A stretch of 64,000 bases of DNA, from the NCBI GenBank assembly GCA_019044685.2, contig JAGTXX020000012.1, positions 558,001 through 622,000 on the forward strand. The letters are read 5' to 3'. The notes under the pieces were generated by a model. That model saw nothing but the letters and a program-made list of their open reading frames with translations, had not been told where the DNA came from and searched no databases. The stretch is from Nannochloris sp. 'desiccata' (Eukaryota; Chlorophyta; Trebouxiophyceae; Chlorellales; Chlorellaceae). The number at the start of each line of letters is the position of its first letter. The stretch's first letter is position 1. Both the position numbers and the translations under genes were made by a program. This document shows, piece by piece, positions 1-10,672 of this stretch.

Positions 1-429
1 GGGGAAAAGTGCATCAGGATGTTAAGATTCTATCAGTTCGTGAACACGCCTGTCCTTGTAGGAAACGGGTTTAGAAAGACGAGTAAAATAAAAGATCATT
101 GACTTACCACGAAGCCAGCTGCAATGCCAAGATACATCTTCTCCTTTTGACTTCTAGCTTTCAACCATCTGCATTTGGAATAAATACGGTAACGAATGTC
201 AGCTGAAACATGCATAAATGAAAGAAATGATTAAAATAAAATATATCATCTCTCACTTGATCACTGCAAGGACTGGGTCTTTCACAGGCTTATGTCCAAG
301 CTTATCCTCGTTTGCCATAGATGAAGGATGCCAGTTTCCTGGTGCCGCCTGGCCAAACGATGGAGGTTGCCCATACGCGCCACTAGGATAGGCACCAAAA
401 GTTGGTTGTGAAGATGGCTGTCCATACAT
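1..429 (-). CDS. Partial gene, Gly/Pro/Tyr-rich membrane-associated protein (runs off left edge)
   Basis: Two exons are visible on the minus strand. Exon 1 is 257-429, starting at the ATG at 429; exon 2 is 108-168; a donor at 101-107 shows that the gene continues beyond the window. The first 57 residues are rich in Gly, Pro, Ser, Gln and Tyr, beginning MYGQPSSQPTFGAYPSGAYG. A short basic stretch (WLKARSQKEK) follows, then the start of a hydrophobic segment (YLGIAAGFV) that looks like the beginning of a membrane helix. The phase of the first intron (2 bases carried over) fits the acceptor at 169-171. I do not recognise the family. It resembles small GYP-rich plant and algal membrane proteins only in composition, and the function is unknown. 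Confidence 0.6.
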
Positions 430-792
430 TATAGCGAAAACCTATATATCTACTGTGTTACGCCTTTAATTTTTATTTAACATATGTTGAAGTTGATGTT
501 ACACGATTCTGAAGGGGAAATAGAAACAAAGCCAAGTCAGCCTGTTGTAGTGCCCTCTGTACCTCGTCGCAGACGCTCCCCTGAAGTTCTCATTTTTCTA
601 TATTTTATACTCGGGCTGTTTTTTACTGGCTACCAGAATCCTCCCATATATTCAGCTCCAGGACCCAGAGATGTCGTCCCAGAGGCCACGCTATGCATCA
701 GTGCAGGGTTTTCTTTTAGTAAATTCGCCGCTCCTGTCTTTGGCACACCAGTCAGCCTGCAAAAGTGATAGATAGTGATAGATAGAAGGTCA
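430..792. other. Intergenic gap with an open frame at 484-768
   Basis: The upstream region of the left-edge gene faces the 3' end of the plastid-protein gene. A plus-strand frame of 94 codons (484-768) starts with a true ATG and encodes an Arg-rich patch (PRRRRSPEV) followed by one hydrophobic helix-like segment (LIFLYFILGLFFTGY). No family match or codon signature convinces me, so I leave it as possible only. A tandem GATAGATAGT-type simple repeat lies at about 769-787. Confidence 0.25.
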
Positions 793-1710
793 TCACCACA
801 AGCTTAAGTCTCTTAATCCCTTCACCTGAGACGCTAAATTGGGATTTGAACGTAGCATTGCTGGTGAATCCAGCATTTGGACAGAAGACGGTACTAACCT
901 GTCGGGGGAAAATAAAAATTTAAAAACAAGTGAAGAGGAAAAAAGACGGTGTGAGAAAAACCACAACAACTCTTTCCGATTAAATTCTATCAATTCTCCG
1001 ACTAAAGCTTACCTTTCAAGTTCCCTAAGAATACTATCTACATTTTCCACTAATAAAATAGGCTCTGCACTTGCCATTTCAGCAATTGCCACGTCATCAT
1101 AGTACTTTCTTAAAGAAGCCAACGCTAACGGAATTTTCGGCCAATCTTCATTTAAAACTAGTGAAGGCCTCTGTGATAAAATAGACTCAATGTTCGCTCC
1201 ATCATCAAGCATATTTTTCAGTTGAATCACCCTCTCTGCTGTTTTCACTACGTCAGTGGCCAAGGCAGCAAGTAAGGCTGGCTTCATTCTGACGAGACGT
1301 GGTTGTAAAAAGGGCATGATAATTAATAGGTCCGCTAAACGAGATTCAAAGTCTTCAAGCTCTAAATTACTCGCCCGTGCAGCTGCGCTACGTATAAGCC
1401 CTTGTTGGATAGAGTCTTGGTTCATCAAGGGTCTAATCGAGTCTTCTTTCATGACTCGTCCCATCAACGCCCATGGCGCCACGTTTTTTGAAGTGCCGCT
1501 GAGGATACTGCTACTGCTGGTGCTACTGTTGGGAGGAAGGTTTGTATTGATATTGTCCTGATCGTCATTGTCACTGGAAGAAGAAGAAGAGGCTCTGGGA
1601 ATCCAATATTGAGAGCGAGGTTGACGTGGTCTAAAAAGTCGTGGGGAAGGAGAAACCAAAGAGATCAAGAGGCAGGGGGCCAGCGAAATTGGGGTAGTTG
1701 AATGTAGCAT
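793..1710 (-). CDS. Plastid-targeted protein of unknown function
   Basis: Two exons, 1013-1710 and 793-898, join in phase (AG + G gives Arg) to give 267 residues. The N-terminus is rich in Ser, Pro, Leu and Arg with no acidic residues for about 45 positions, typical of a chloroplast transit peptide; a Ser run and an Asn/Asp-rich linker follow. The mature part (from about residue 75) is predicted helical: leucine-rich, with a DDGANIESILSQRPSLVL-type segment and, near the C-terminus, SPAMLRSNPNLASQV. The repeated 'leucine - arginine - proline - leucine' pattern faintly recalls mTERF-like helical repeats, but I cannot assign a family. It shares a 445-bp divergent intergenic region with the ARFRP1 gene. 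Confidence 0.7.
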
Positions 1711-2155
1711 ATTTTAAGTTGTGTTTTGATTGTGTAAGAAATACGGAGAAATGGAACAGCTTGCGAAATTGGGTGCTTAGTTAATCTTTGTTTAAGTGAT
1801 CTAACAATTGTGAAAGTCTTAAAATTGTTCCAATACTCCAATCGCAACAATTAGGATCCCCGGAACTATCTAGATAATTATCATTGGCAACGCCGCGTTC
1901 GAAAACTCTAAAAGTAGGTGAAAATATAATTTCTGAGCAGGCATACCGGCGCCTTGAGTCGCCATCATAAGAGCACCAAGCTAGCGCCGCATTCAGCACT
2001 ATATTTCAAATTCAATTTTTGTAGAGACCAGACGAGACGCCACTGAGAGCGGAGACTACCTGATCACCAATTAAAAAAAAACAAATTTAAGTTAAAACTG
2101 TTTTATTTTTTCAAATCAAGCGACCTGCCGGGCTACCACAGGTGAACTTGATACC
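1711..2155. promoter_or_regulatory. Divergent intergenic region between plastid protein gene and ARFRP1
   Basis: This region separates two start codons pointing away from each other, so it must hold both promoters. A minus-strand frame of 72 codons (1781-1999) is open but has no recognisable domain and is probably chance. I see no clear motif beyond AT-rich runs near 2070-2112. Confidence 0.5.
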
Positions 2156-2749
2156 ATGTTCTCCCTATTTAGTGGTTGTTATGAGTACATGACACGCAAA
2201 GAAGAGCTGCACATACTGATTATTGGTTTAGACAAGGCTGGTAAAACAACGCTCCTTGAGAAGCTAAAAACCCTATACACGGACTATACTGGGCTTGATG
2301 CTTCCCAAATCTTGCCTACAGTAGGTCTTAACATAGCACGCTTTGAAGTGAACAACACCCCAATGGTTTTGTGGGATTTAGGCGGCCAGGCTCCGCTACG
2401 ATCAATCTGGGAAAAATACTTTGCAGAATCACATGCCTTGCTATTTGTAGTAGACTCATCAGATGCAGATAGAATACACGAAGCAAAGATGGTGATGGAC
2501 CGCGCTTTAGGGAATAGAGAGCTGCATGGAGCTCCTTTACTTGTACTAGCAAATAAACATGATGCTCCCGGTGCCATGCCTGCGGTTGAGGTCAGAGAAC
2601 TTCTAGGACTTGGGAAATTTGATAGCAGAGCGAGTGACGTGCAAACGTGTAGTGCATTAAGTGGAGATGGGCTTAGAAACGCCATTGATTGGCTGGTAGA
2701 TAAGTCGAAGCATAGCCATAGAACGGAACTGATACGACGGAGAGTTTAA
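2156..2749 (+). CDS. ARFRP1: ADP-ribosylation factor-related protein 1 (small GTPase)
   Basis: This single-exon frame encodes 197 residues, the usual ARFRP1 length. ARFRP1 (yeast Arl3p) is a trans-Golgi Arf-like GTPase that recruits Arl1 and golgins. The P-loop GLDKAGKTTLLEKL is at about residues 24-37, the switch II motif WDLGGQ at about 73-78, and the guanine-specificity motif NKHD at about 133-136; the SAL motif follows. The N-terminus (MFSLFSGCYEYM) closely resembles animal ARFRP1, and there is no Gly at position 2. It is therefore not N-myristoylated like ordinary Arfs, in line with this family, which is N-terminally acetylated in yeast. The family call rests on the N-terminus and the overall alignment from memory. 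Confidence 0.92.
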   Translation: MFSLFSGCYEYMTRKEELHILIIGLDKAGKTTLLEKLKTLYTDYTGLDASQILPTVGLNIARFEVNNTPMVLWDLGGQAPLRSIWEKYFAESHALLFVVDSSDADRIHEAKMVMDRALGNRELHGAPLLVLANKHDAPGAMPAVEVRELLGLGKFDSRASDVQTCSALSGDGLRNAIDWLVDKSKHSHRTELIRRRV

Positions 2750-3130
2750 CTGCAAGGTGAATTTATTTTTTTTCAATTGATTTTCAACATGTTTTTTTCA
2801 GATATTTCATGCTGGTGTAATCTATATATATCTGTCAGTAGCTATGGGTTAGAGTGCCATCCAAAATGACTTAAAAGGTTTAAATTGAAGGCAAAATTCA
2901 GCAAAACTTTTGAAAAGTGATCGAGGGGTGACGATTTTTCTGTTTCCGAGATCAACATTAGGGGCCAGTCGACAGCACTCGTCTTGAATAAATAACAAAT
3001 AGCACATTTTAAGCTTGTAAATTGTGCAGTATGCCAGCCATGCAAGGTATCTTTGTCAGCAATCCTTTCGTTGCAAGGTGATCATTCATTAGCATTGATA
3101 ATTGAATAACGATAACTTTTGCCCACACAA
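2750..3130. other. Intergenic gap, ARFRP1 to FKBP
   Basis: This holds the 3' flank of ARFRP1 and the promoter region of the FKBP gene. A TGTAA pentamer, the usual green-algal poly(A) signal, occurs near 2815, about 65 bases after the stop. No other gene or structure is seen. Confidence 0.4.
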
Positions 3131-3874
3131 ATGCCACACCGTTATATCACGTCTAACCCATTCTACTATTTGTGCAGAAATGTGGCACCTCGCCCTACCA
3201 AGGTTTCTACTTTTTCTTGCCGCGCTTCTATTTCCAACAGTCAAGACGGCAATGCCTCACCAGGATCACCGTCACCGCCACTAAACGCAATCGCACGTAG
3301 ACACTTCTCTGCAGCCACATTCCTCGCTCTCCCTGTAGCTCTCTTTGTTTCCAGTGCTGAAGCTGTTATTAAAGGCTATGAACCCATGCCAGCTCTCCAA
3401 GGAAAGGATTATGGGAAGTCAAGAATGACATATAGTGATTATGTTACGACAGACAGCGGCTTACAGTACCAAGATCTTAAACCAGGCACCGGTGTACAGC
3501 CTTCTAAAGGTCAAACTGCAGTAGTAGATTGGAGTGGCGTCACTATCGGTTACTATGGTCGTCCTTTTGAGGCTAGGAACAAAGCAAAAGGCGGGGCCTT
3601 TACCGGTGATGAAAAAGATTTTTTCAGATTTAAATTAGGTGATCCTGGTGTGATTCCTGCATTTAACGAAGCTGTAGCTGGGATGAAGGTGGGTGGTATT
3701 AGAAGAATTATCGTCCCTTCCGAGATTGGGTACCCTAATAATGATTATAAAAAAGGAAAACCATCGCCAACGACATTTAGTGGCCAGCGTGCTTTAGGGT
3801 TTGTATTGGAGAATCAAGGGTTTATTGATAAGACGTTATTATTTGATATTGAATTATTAAAAGTGGTTGAATAG
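3131..3874 (+). CDS. Thylakoid-lumen FKBP-type peptidyl-prolyl isomerase
   Basis: 247 residues from the ATG at 3131, the first true ATG in frame. The N-terminal 60 residues resemble a stroma-targeting transit peptide. They are followed by a twin-arginine (ARRHFSAATF), a hydrophobic core and an Ala-x-Ala type site (SSAEA), a bipartite signal for the thylakoid lumen by the Tat route. The FKBP domain starts at about residue 115 (TDSGLQYQDLKPGTG) and ends with the lumenal-FKBP signature FSGQRALGFVLENQG and a typical closing strand (LLFDIELLKVV). Plant lumenal FKBPs of the FKBP16/18 group share this ending. They assist folding and assembly of photosynthetic complexes, and many have weak isomerase activity. 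Confidence 0.9.
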   Translation: MPHRYITSNPFYYLCRNVAPRPTKVSTFSCRASISNSQDGNASPGSPSPPLNAIARRHFSAATFLALPVALFVSSAEAVIKGYEPMPALQGKDYGKSRMTYSDYVTTDSGLQYQDLKPGTGVQPSKGQTAVVDWSGVTIGYYGRPFEARNKAKGGAFTGDEKDFFRFKLGDPGVIPAFNEAVAGMKVGGIRRIIVPSEIGYPNNDYKKGKPSPTTFSGQRALGFVLENQGFIDKTLLFDIELLKVVE

Positions 3875-4284
3875 AAATTAATAGAGCAGAATTGTAGGAG
3901 AAATTAGTGATTAGAGTAGATTAGAAAACTTTTGTCGGGAATATTCCTTGTGTTGTGTTTTTATCTCTAGCAGTGTTAAAGAAAAATGTTATATGTTATA
4001 TTCATATTTTTAACAAAAAGTAACAGTTCTTGACAAACAAATGCACCGACATTATTGTACATATAAATAAAATGGTTAACTAAAGGAGGGAGGGAGCGCC
4101 AGCGAGCGGAAAAATCCAGAAAAATATTGTTTGTGCTGATCGTCATAGAAATGCATTCATTTAATTTATTCATAAAAAGTATATCTAGCCAACAGAACAA
4201 CAGCTTAAATCTACCATTACTAATCTTCAACAAAAAAGAAAGAAAGAAAACTATCATATGATACAAGAAAAAATGAAGGTCTCT
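3875..4284. other. Convergent 3' intergenic region (FKBP / HMG-CoA synthase)
   Basis: The 3' ends of two convergent genes face each other here. The region is AT-rich, and I see no further gene or obvious repeat. Confidence 0.4.
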
Positions 4285-6091
4285 CTATAATGTCAAGTGA
4301 CTTTTCCTGCAGTACCTTCTCCGGTACTTTGCATCAACCTCATCCAAATAGTACGTCCCTACATCCAGATCTTCCACAGAAGGCGTTTTAGGCTTATACG
4401 ATCCTTGATTAAACCGAGATTCCAACAAATTTAAAGCCTGTTCAAACTCGACAGACGATTTTGGCACTCGCCTCTCCAACCGCATTGCAAGATCACTCAT
4501 GCTTTGCAACCATTCCAAAGAGAACTGGCCATCGATTCTCCTACCTACTAAACTCATCATACTCGCAGCGATACCAGACCCGTAAGAAAATAACAATATA
4601 CGACGATCTACAAGATCTGCGCCTGTTGTTTCGATTAACTGAGCAATTCCCGACCAAACAGAAGCAGTGTACATGTTTCCACAAAGTCTGGCAATACAGG
4701 TTGAAGGTCTTACTTTTCGATCATACGACTGGAATGCTTGATTAGTAAGTGCTCTACGGAGGTCTACAGGCATCTCAGAGGGAGGGAATGGGTGAGGACC
4801 TTCTCCAAGAGGCACAGACATAGACGTACCATCTCCGGTACCAGTACTAGTAATTTCTTTTGTAGCCCCCCCCTGCTTCTTTCTTCCTCCTGCTTTCTCG
4901 TTGTCCCCCTCAGCTTGCATCCTTGCAGCGTTAATCTCACGTGATTGATCTAGATACAACATCCTCGCATACGCTATTTGCACTAGCTTGTTATATGGGG
5001 CATGGAACAGAGCATGGTCGGCGTCATCCATCGTAAAAGACAGGCCTGTCCTCTGTTCAAATTTCTCAGTGTATCGATCATACACACGATCCAACGCTTC
5101 TAGATAAGAGTATACAGACATAGGACCGTCTACTGTAGGATACAGGCCAGAAGGCTTGTAAAAATCATACGCATGTGTCATATAACTCGCTTGGAAGCCT
5201 CTTTCGAATACAAGGGGGGCGTCAGCGCCAATGAGGAGAGCAACTGCTCCAGCGCCAGAAGTAGGGCGAGCAGGTCCAGCTTGGTATACAGCCAAGTCTG
5301 TCATTACGACGATAGCGTACCTGCCATCCCAGCTTCGGCTTTCCACCCAGTTGACGGCGTTTTGTACCGCAGCCGTGCCGCCAAAACATGCATGCAGAGA
5401 GTCGCATCCTTCAACATCTGTAGCTGACGGGTCATCTTCTTGAAGGACCATCATAAGATGGCTTTTAATGGATTTGCTTGCGTCCAGCTCGCTTTCTGTT
5501 CCGACTTCTAAGCGGCCAATTTCAGAGGCAGGGATGGCATGGCGGTTCATGAGTTGGCGGAGGACAGTCATAGCCATGGAGACTACGTCTTCACGGTCAC
5601 CACAAAAAGATATACCTTGCTGTTGAAATTAGAAGTATTAGAAGGAAGGAATAAAAGAGGGTTGAGGGTTAGTTAGTCTACCCAGGTAATCTAAAGTTAG
5701 TGTGGCTGCTTCGTCGGGGAAATTAGAGTGCAATGACAAAGAGACTATTACAAAGTGCTAAGAGACGTACCTGGCCTAAGCCGACCGTATATTTCCCAGG
5801 ATCAACTTTATCATGGACCTCGAGGTCTTCTTGGCGGACCTACAGTCAAAGCAAGGGTGGGAAACAGAGAAAGGTGATCAGAAGAGATGACAAAAGAGGA
5901 GACATAAACTAAAACCAAAACGTATTTGCCTTGATAGCGCTATAAGGTTTCAAACAAATACCCACATATTGAGCAGGGAAGTAAGTTTCAGCCGCGAGAA
6001 TCCCTACATGCTCTGCTTCTGCAACTCGTGTCAAGACATTATTTGTGCAGAGCAAGGCCTCAGCTCTCTCCCTTTGCATCCTTCCTGGCAT
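4285..6091 (-). CDS. HMGS: Hydroxymethylglutaryl-CoA synthase (mevalonate pathway)
   Basis: Three exons, 5966-6091, 5771-5839 and 4285-5619, join in phase to 509 residues, close to the usual 460-520. The enzyme condenses acetyl-CoA with acetoacetyl-CoA to HMG-CoA, the committed entry to the mevalonate pathway. The joined exons recover the family blocks in order: VGILAAETYFPAQYV, DPGKYTVGLGQ, GISFCGDRED, IGRLEVGTE (catalytic Glu), DSLHACFGGTAAV (nucleophilic Cys) and HAPYNKLVQIAYARM (catalytic His). A Gly/Lys/Glu-rich insertion of about 50 residues lies between the His block and NMYTASVWSG. The start at 6091 is the first in-frame Met before the conserved block; about 20 non-conserved residues precede homology. 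No organelle signal is obvious, so it is probably cytosolic. It is head-to-head with the P450 gene. Confidence 0.95.
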
Positions 6092-6279
6092 GAAACCAAG
6101 TCTATGAACAGGGTTATACCATTAAATTGCTTGAAATTGGCATGAACTGCCGAAAATCTTGCGGTTTTGAGGTATTAGCCATTTCTCAGTCCCAGAGCGC
6201 CAAAACTACGCACACAGATTTATCTTCGCCGATCCTACGGTTTTCAACATTAGTGTAGCTTTTTAACACCCAGAGAACA
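6092..6279. promoter_or_regulatory. Short bidirectional promoter, HMG-CoA synthase / P450
   Basis: Only 188 bases separate the two start codons, which point in opposite directions, so both promoters and 5' leaders must be packed here. No known motif stands out. Confidence 0.55.
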
Positions 6280-8142
6280 ATGCCCATGATGTTTGGGCTC
6301 TCGGCGCCTTGTTCGGCCACCTTTGGAAACACACCTCCTTCCAAAATGATCACCCCATGTCCTTCACTCAAGCCCATTAATTATAGTTTAATTCATTCTA
6401 AATGCATTGAAGTATTTACGAATGCATCAACTGATCGAACATCCACTTCAACTGCCTCTTCAACCTCCCCACCACTCTCATCACTATCCAACCCCACCAA
6501 CCCCGCCATTGCCGCCGCCGACACTATTTTTCGAGTCTTCCAGTCCGGAGCAACTAGACTACAACGTGCATTCACCCCTCCACCACCTGGATTTCCTCCA
6601 GGCCCATCTGGAGACGTCGCTTTAGACCTTCTACGTGACCCTTTAGCCTTTCTACAGCAGACACAAAAGAAATATGGCGACGTGGTCGGCCTCTCTCTCG
6701 GAGGTGAGCGTGCTGTGCTTGTAACCGACCCTCTAGCCGCGAAAGCCGTTCTTACGGAAGCTCCTGAAGTATACATCAAAGAAGGGACTGCGTTTTTCCC
6801 TGGGTCAAGCCTTGCTGGTAATGGACTTCTGGTTAGTGACGGTGACATTTGGCGACGGCAACGACAACTCTCAACCCCGGCATTTCGCCGTGCCGCAATA
6901 GAAAGATACGCTTCTTCTATGATAGAATGCACTTCTGAGACATTATTAAAAGGGCCTCGATGGAGACCAGGTGCTGTACGGGACGTGTACTCTGATTTTA
7001 ATGAACTCACTCTTAGGATAACTCTGTCGGCACTCTTCGGCTCCTCCGAGAATCTCTCCTCGTCTGCAGCTAAAGAAGTGACTGACTCTATCCAACAAGC
7101 CTTTGAATTTTTCTCTCGTAGATCTATTACCTCATTTATCATCCCAGAATCTGTGCCCACACCAGATAATTTGCAATTTACTGCTGCGGTGGCGAGGCTA
7201 GACACAGCAGTCTATGGGCTGATCTCCCGCCGAAGAGCGGAACTAGAAGAAAATAATAGAAATCAGAACATGAGTGAAACAAACAACAAAGACAGTGATT
7301 TATTAACGTCTTTGCTACTTTCTAAAGACGAGCAAGGTCTGGGAATGGATGATACCTCCCTACGAGATGAACTCATGACCTTACTTGTAGCAGGACAAGA
7401 GACCTCAGCAATAGTACTCGGCTGGGCATGCGCCATGCTAGCAAATGCCCCCGAAGTCCAAAATAAAGCTGCAGAAGAGGTAGAAAGGGTGTTGAAAAAT
7501 GGACGTAAACCTGTACCACAGGACGCGTCCCCAGTAGGAGGAAAGTTGGAATATATAGAAGCAGTTGTACTTGAAGCAATGAGGGTTATGCCACCAGCCT
7601 ACCTTATTGGTCGTTGTACTGCATGTAGTACAGAGCTTGCGGGGTACAGTATACCAAAGGGAACGACTATTCTTGTGAGTCCATTTATCTTACATAGAGA
7701 TGTCAGATGGTGGGGCAGTAGTGCCAATGGTGGGGATGACCAGAATAATAATGACATAGCAACGTTTAACCCCAGCAGATGGCTACATATCAATAGTACG
7801 AGTCCTACCATCAGTACCACCACTATAACTTCCTCTTCTTCTTCTTCTGCTACTGCATCCCCAAAAAAGTCTTTAGCGACCACTGCATTGGCTGGTATGG
7901 GCCTCAACGGTGCCTACATCCCTTTTGGAGCTGGTCAAAGAGTCTGCATCGGTACCGGATTTGCGATGATGGAGGCAATACTGGTACTTGCATTAATTGT
8001 ACAGAAATTTGAATTAGTGAAAATACCTGGGTCAAAACCTGGGTTGCCTGAGGCGGAACCGAGGATTACGTTGCGTCCAAAGGCAGTGAGGTTGATGTTG
8101 AGAAAAAGGAGGCCAAGGGCGGGTGGTATCGGGAAAAATTGA
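6280..8142 (+). CDS. Cytochrome P450, CYP97-like (putative carotenoid hydroxylase)
   Basis: Single exon, 620 residues. The heme-binding motif FGAGQRVCIG has its thiolate Cys at residue 556. The I-helix oxygen-activation motif AGQET is at about 371-375, and the K-helix ExxR (EAMR) at 432-435. The substrate-recognition stretch with FFPGSSLAGNGLLVSDGDIWRRQRQ-type residues at about 170-195 resembles plant and algal CYP97 proteins, which hydroxylate carotene rings in plastids to make lutein or zeaxanthin. The first 80 residues are rich in Ser, Thr and Pro with few acidic residues and no signal anchor, consistent with plastid import. A low-complexity Ser/Thr/Ala insertion lies before the heme loop (about 505-530). 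The family-level call is firm; the CYP97 assignment is likely but not proven. Confidence 0.88.
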   Translation: MPMMFGLSAPCSATFGNTPPSKMITPCPSLKPINYSLIHSKCIEVFTNASTDRTSTSTASSTSPPLSSLSNPTNPAIAAADTIFRVFQSGATRLQRAFTPPPPGFPPGPSGDVALDLLRDPLAFLQQTQKKYGDVVGLSLGGERAVLVTDPLAAKAVLTEAPEVYIKEGTAFFPGSSLAGNGLLVSDGDIWRRQRQLSTPAFRRAAIERYASSMIECTSETLLKGPRWRPGAVRDVYSDFNELTLRITLSALFGSSENLSSSAAKEVTDSIQQAFEFFSRRSITSFIIPESVPTPDNLQFTAAVARLDTAVYGLISRRRAELEENNRNQNMSETNNKDSDLLTSLLLSKDEQGLGMDDTSLRDELMTLLVAGQETSAIVLGWACAMLANAPEVQNKAAEEVERVLKNGRKPVPQDASPVGGKLEYIEAVVLEAMRVMPPAYLIGRCTACSTELAGYSIPKGTTILVSPFILHRDVRWWGSSANGGDDQNNNDIATFNPSRWLHINSTSPTISTTTITSSSSSSATASPKKSLATTALAGMGLNGAYIPFGAGQRVCIGTGFAMMEAILVLALIVQKFELVKIPGSKPGLPEAEPRITLRPKAVRLMLRKRRPRAGGIGKN

Positions 8143-8420
8143 AAAAGGCAAGGAGACGGAAAAGGAACAGACGGAGGAATAGGCAAGAGTATTCTTTCCT
8201 AAATACATACTTTAGTTATAATTTTTACTTGTTTCCTTATTTGCCTCTTGCTCTCTCTCGCTGTGATCTTAATGGTTCTCTCATTTTACAATAATAATAC
8301 TGATAAAGTCAAAGTCAAAAGCAATTTAAGAAAGAAAGTAAATGGTGCGTCATTATTATTGTCGTTATCGTCAACTAGTACAAACCGAGTACAAATACCT
8401 AGGAAAAAGAGGCGGGTCCC

Positions 8421-10411
8421 CTAAGCTGGCAAGGGCATTGGTGCCTTTGCAACATCCTCCAATACCCGTCCTACTCTATCAGCAGTACTCTTTAATCTCG
8501 CTTGTACAGCCATTTTATGATTCAATACAGCCTCAAGTGCAGCTGCAAGATCACGGTGTAAGGTAGCATTCTCCAATTCACAGGCTCGCTGTAATTCTTC
8601 AAGATCTGCTTGTAAAGAGCGAAGGCGCTCTTCGCTTTCAACTACTCCAGCAGCAGCAGCTCCACGTAAAGTGGAAACCTCTGCAGCCAGGTCTTCAACT
8701 TGAGATAACGCAGCGGCAACACCAGCTTCCAATTCCTCTTTTCCACTGCGGTATTGCGCCTCCAAATCCTTCACCTGTGCTTCTGCATTGGTGCATTCTT
8801 CAGACCGTTCGGCCACGACCTCAGCAGCAGCATCCCTCTTTTCAGCGAGAGATAAGTTTTCTTCACCCAATTCACGCGCTCTTGATGCGTAATGATCTAT
8901 AATACGTTGTAAAGCAGGCTTAATAATGCCTTTCAAGTCAATATTTACCATGCCAGACGCAAGGGTGGCGGTACGGTCAAGTGTAATCTCAAAACCGACA
9001 CCTTCTGCCCGTTTTGCACTAGCAGGAACTAGTTGTAACCTATCAGCACGAGCATGGTAGTCTGCGACTACAGTTTCTAATTCATCAAGGCGAGCTTCAA
9101 GCCCTGTTGCAGCATCAGCGACCTTGGCATCAGCAGCCTCTCGTTGAGAGCAGAGCGTCCGCAACGCTGATTCGTGTTTAACTCGATCTTGATTCATCCT
9201 GACGACGTCAGCAGGGTGTACTGTTTGAGTGGAGATACGTGCACGAAGTTCTTCGTTTTCATTCTCTACAGTGGCGAGTTCTTGGGCTTGTGCTGAGACA
9301 TCGGCTTGTCGCTCGGTGAGCTTACGTTGAAGAGAGGCCTTGTGTGTGGTTAGATTATCTATCAATTTGAGGAATTTCTCTTTATCTTCTTGGGTTTCAG
9401 CCATTTTCTCACGGGCAGCTGCCAATGGAGAAGGTTTCTTTCGCAGCTCTACAATCTCAGCCTTGAGTGCAGCGTTGGCAGCACTGAGCCTGTCAGCATC
9501 AGCACGCACTTGTGCAGCGCGAGATTCCACCTCTTCAGCTTTTTTATTATCTACCTCATCACATAAATCATCTTCTCCAGCCATGAAATAGCGATACGAG
9601 CTGGCAACGTATTCAAAAAAGTCACGCTCTGCACGAGACCGGTCGCTGCCCATTTCAGCACGCACAGTATCAGCACGGGCAGAGTAATTCAAAAGCTCTA
9701 CAACCCAGCATAGTGCAGCGAGGATAGTAGGCCACGTGTGCGGGGATCCTACTGCTGTAAGATTGGATTTGGAAATGGCAAAGGGGTAGCGGAGACGTTT
9801 ATAGAGCTGAGGTACCTCTTCTTCTAGCTTGCCAAATCCTTTGAGGAGATTTGGGTCGATTTGACGAACTAAAAAAAGCATGACATTGGTGAAATCCTTG
9901 GTTGTAGGGGAAGATAAGACCTACAGGAGTTGAGAAGAGGAATTGTAAAGTTGGGTTGTTTGTTGGAAGATCATTGGATTTGTAGGAGCCGCATATTGAG
10001 CATGGAAATTGCTAGCTCAGAAAAATAGGAATAAATATTGTCGTTAAAATCAAAGCATACCTTGGGTGTAATTTGGTATTCATAGCTGTGCGTGGCCAAA
10101 AATGAAATTATTGTGCGAATACAACTGCCTTGGTAAGCCTTATCACTGAGAGGACGCGGGTCATTCTTTAATCCAGGGGGCGCCTTGACAGTTGTATACG
10201 CCGAGCCTCTGCGCTGCACGGGACCTGCAAGTGACATTCTAGCCATTCCTCGATCCATGGGTACTTTTGTCGCAGTGCCCTCTACCCATGCTCCTGCGGG
10301 TTTTACATCCTTGAGAATACGTCCGGGAGCTAATGACTGCCGCGAGTTTATAGTATTGGGCGGCAAGCCAGCTAATGTCTTGCGCCTGTCCATGACGGTT
10401 GGAACTGCCAC
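8421..10411 (-). CDS. NDC80: Kinetochore protein NDC80/HEC1
   Basis: Two exons, 10061-10411 and 8421-9920, join in phase 0 to 616 residues. Ndc80 is the microtubule-binding subunit of the outer-kinetochore Ndc80 complex. Exon 1 carries a basic, flexible tail (about residues 1-85) and the start of the calponin-homology domain (DPRPLSDKAYQGSCIRTI). The join restores the family stretch TKDFTNVMLFLVRQIDPN, then FGKLEEEVPQLYKRLRYPF and SKSNLTAVGSPHTWP, which are diagnostic. From about residue 230 to the end the protein is almost continuous coiled coil (heptads rich in Ala, Glu, Arg), as expected for dimerisation with Nuf2. The basic tail is where Aurora B normally acts. Confidence 0.95.
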
Positions 10412-10672
10412 AGATTCAAAGTAAGGCCGGTGTTTGGTTGCCCTCCGAAGCTTCTATAGCTTTTATTTTATACAAATATATCTATGCAAATTGCGAGACG
10501 AAAACTGATTTATGAGCGCAGATGGTGCATCAGTTGAATAAATAGAAAACTTTTTGGCTGTGCGTTTTTCTCGAACCTCCTCGACACAGAGAAGTAGATT
10601 AATTTGTTTACAATCTGCGAAGAAACTACGTCTTTACTCAATACTAGTGAGGAACTTGAAATTAATCCAAGA
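10412..10672. promoter_or_regulatory. Divergent promoter region, NDC80 / MsrB
   Basis: About 260 bases lie between the two start codons. An in-frame extension of the MsrB frame upstream of 10673 has only a TTG start, so I treat it as leader. No motif recognised. Confidence 0.4.

Noticed and set aside
2842..3045. Minus-strand frame of 67 codons between ARFRP1 and FKBP
   Set aside because: No domain, splice context or composition support; likely chance.
6393..7205. Long minus-strand open frame (270 codons) opposite the P450 gene
   Set aside because: It is a shadow of the P450 frame; no family resemblance, and the plus-strand motifs are unambiguous.
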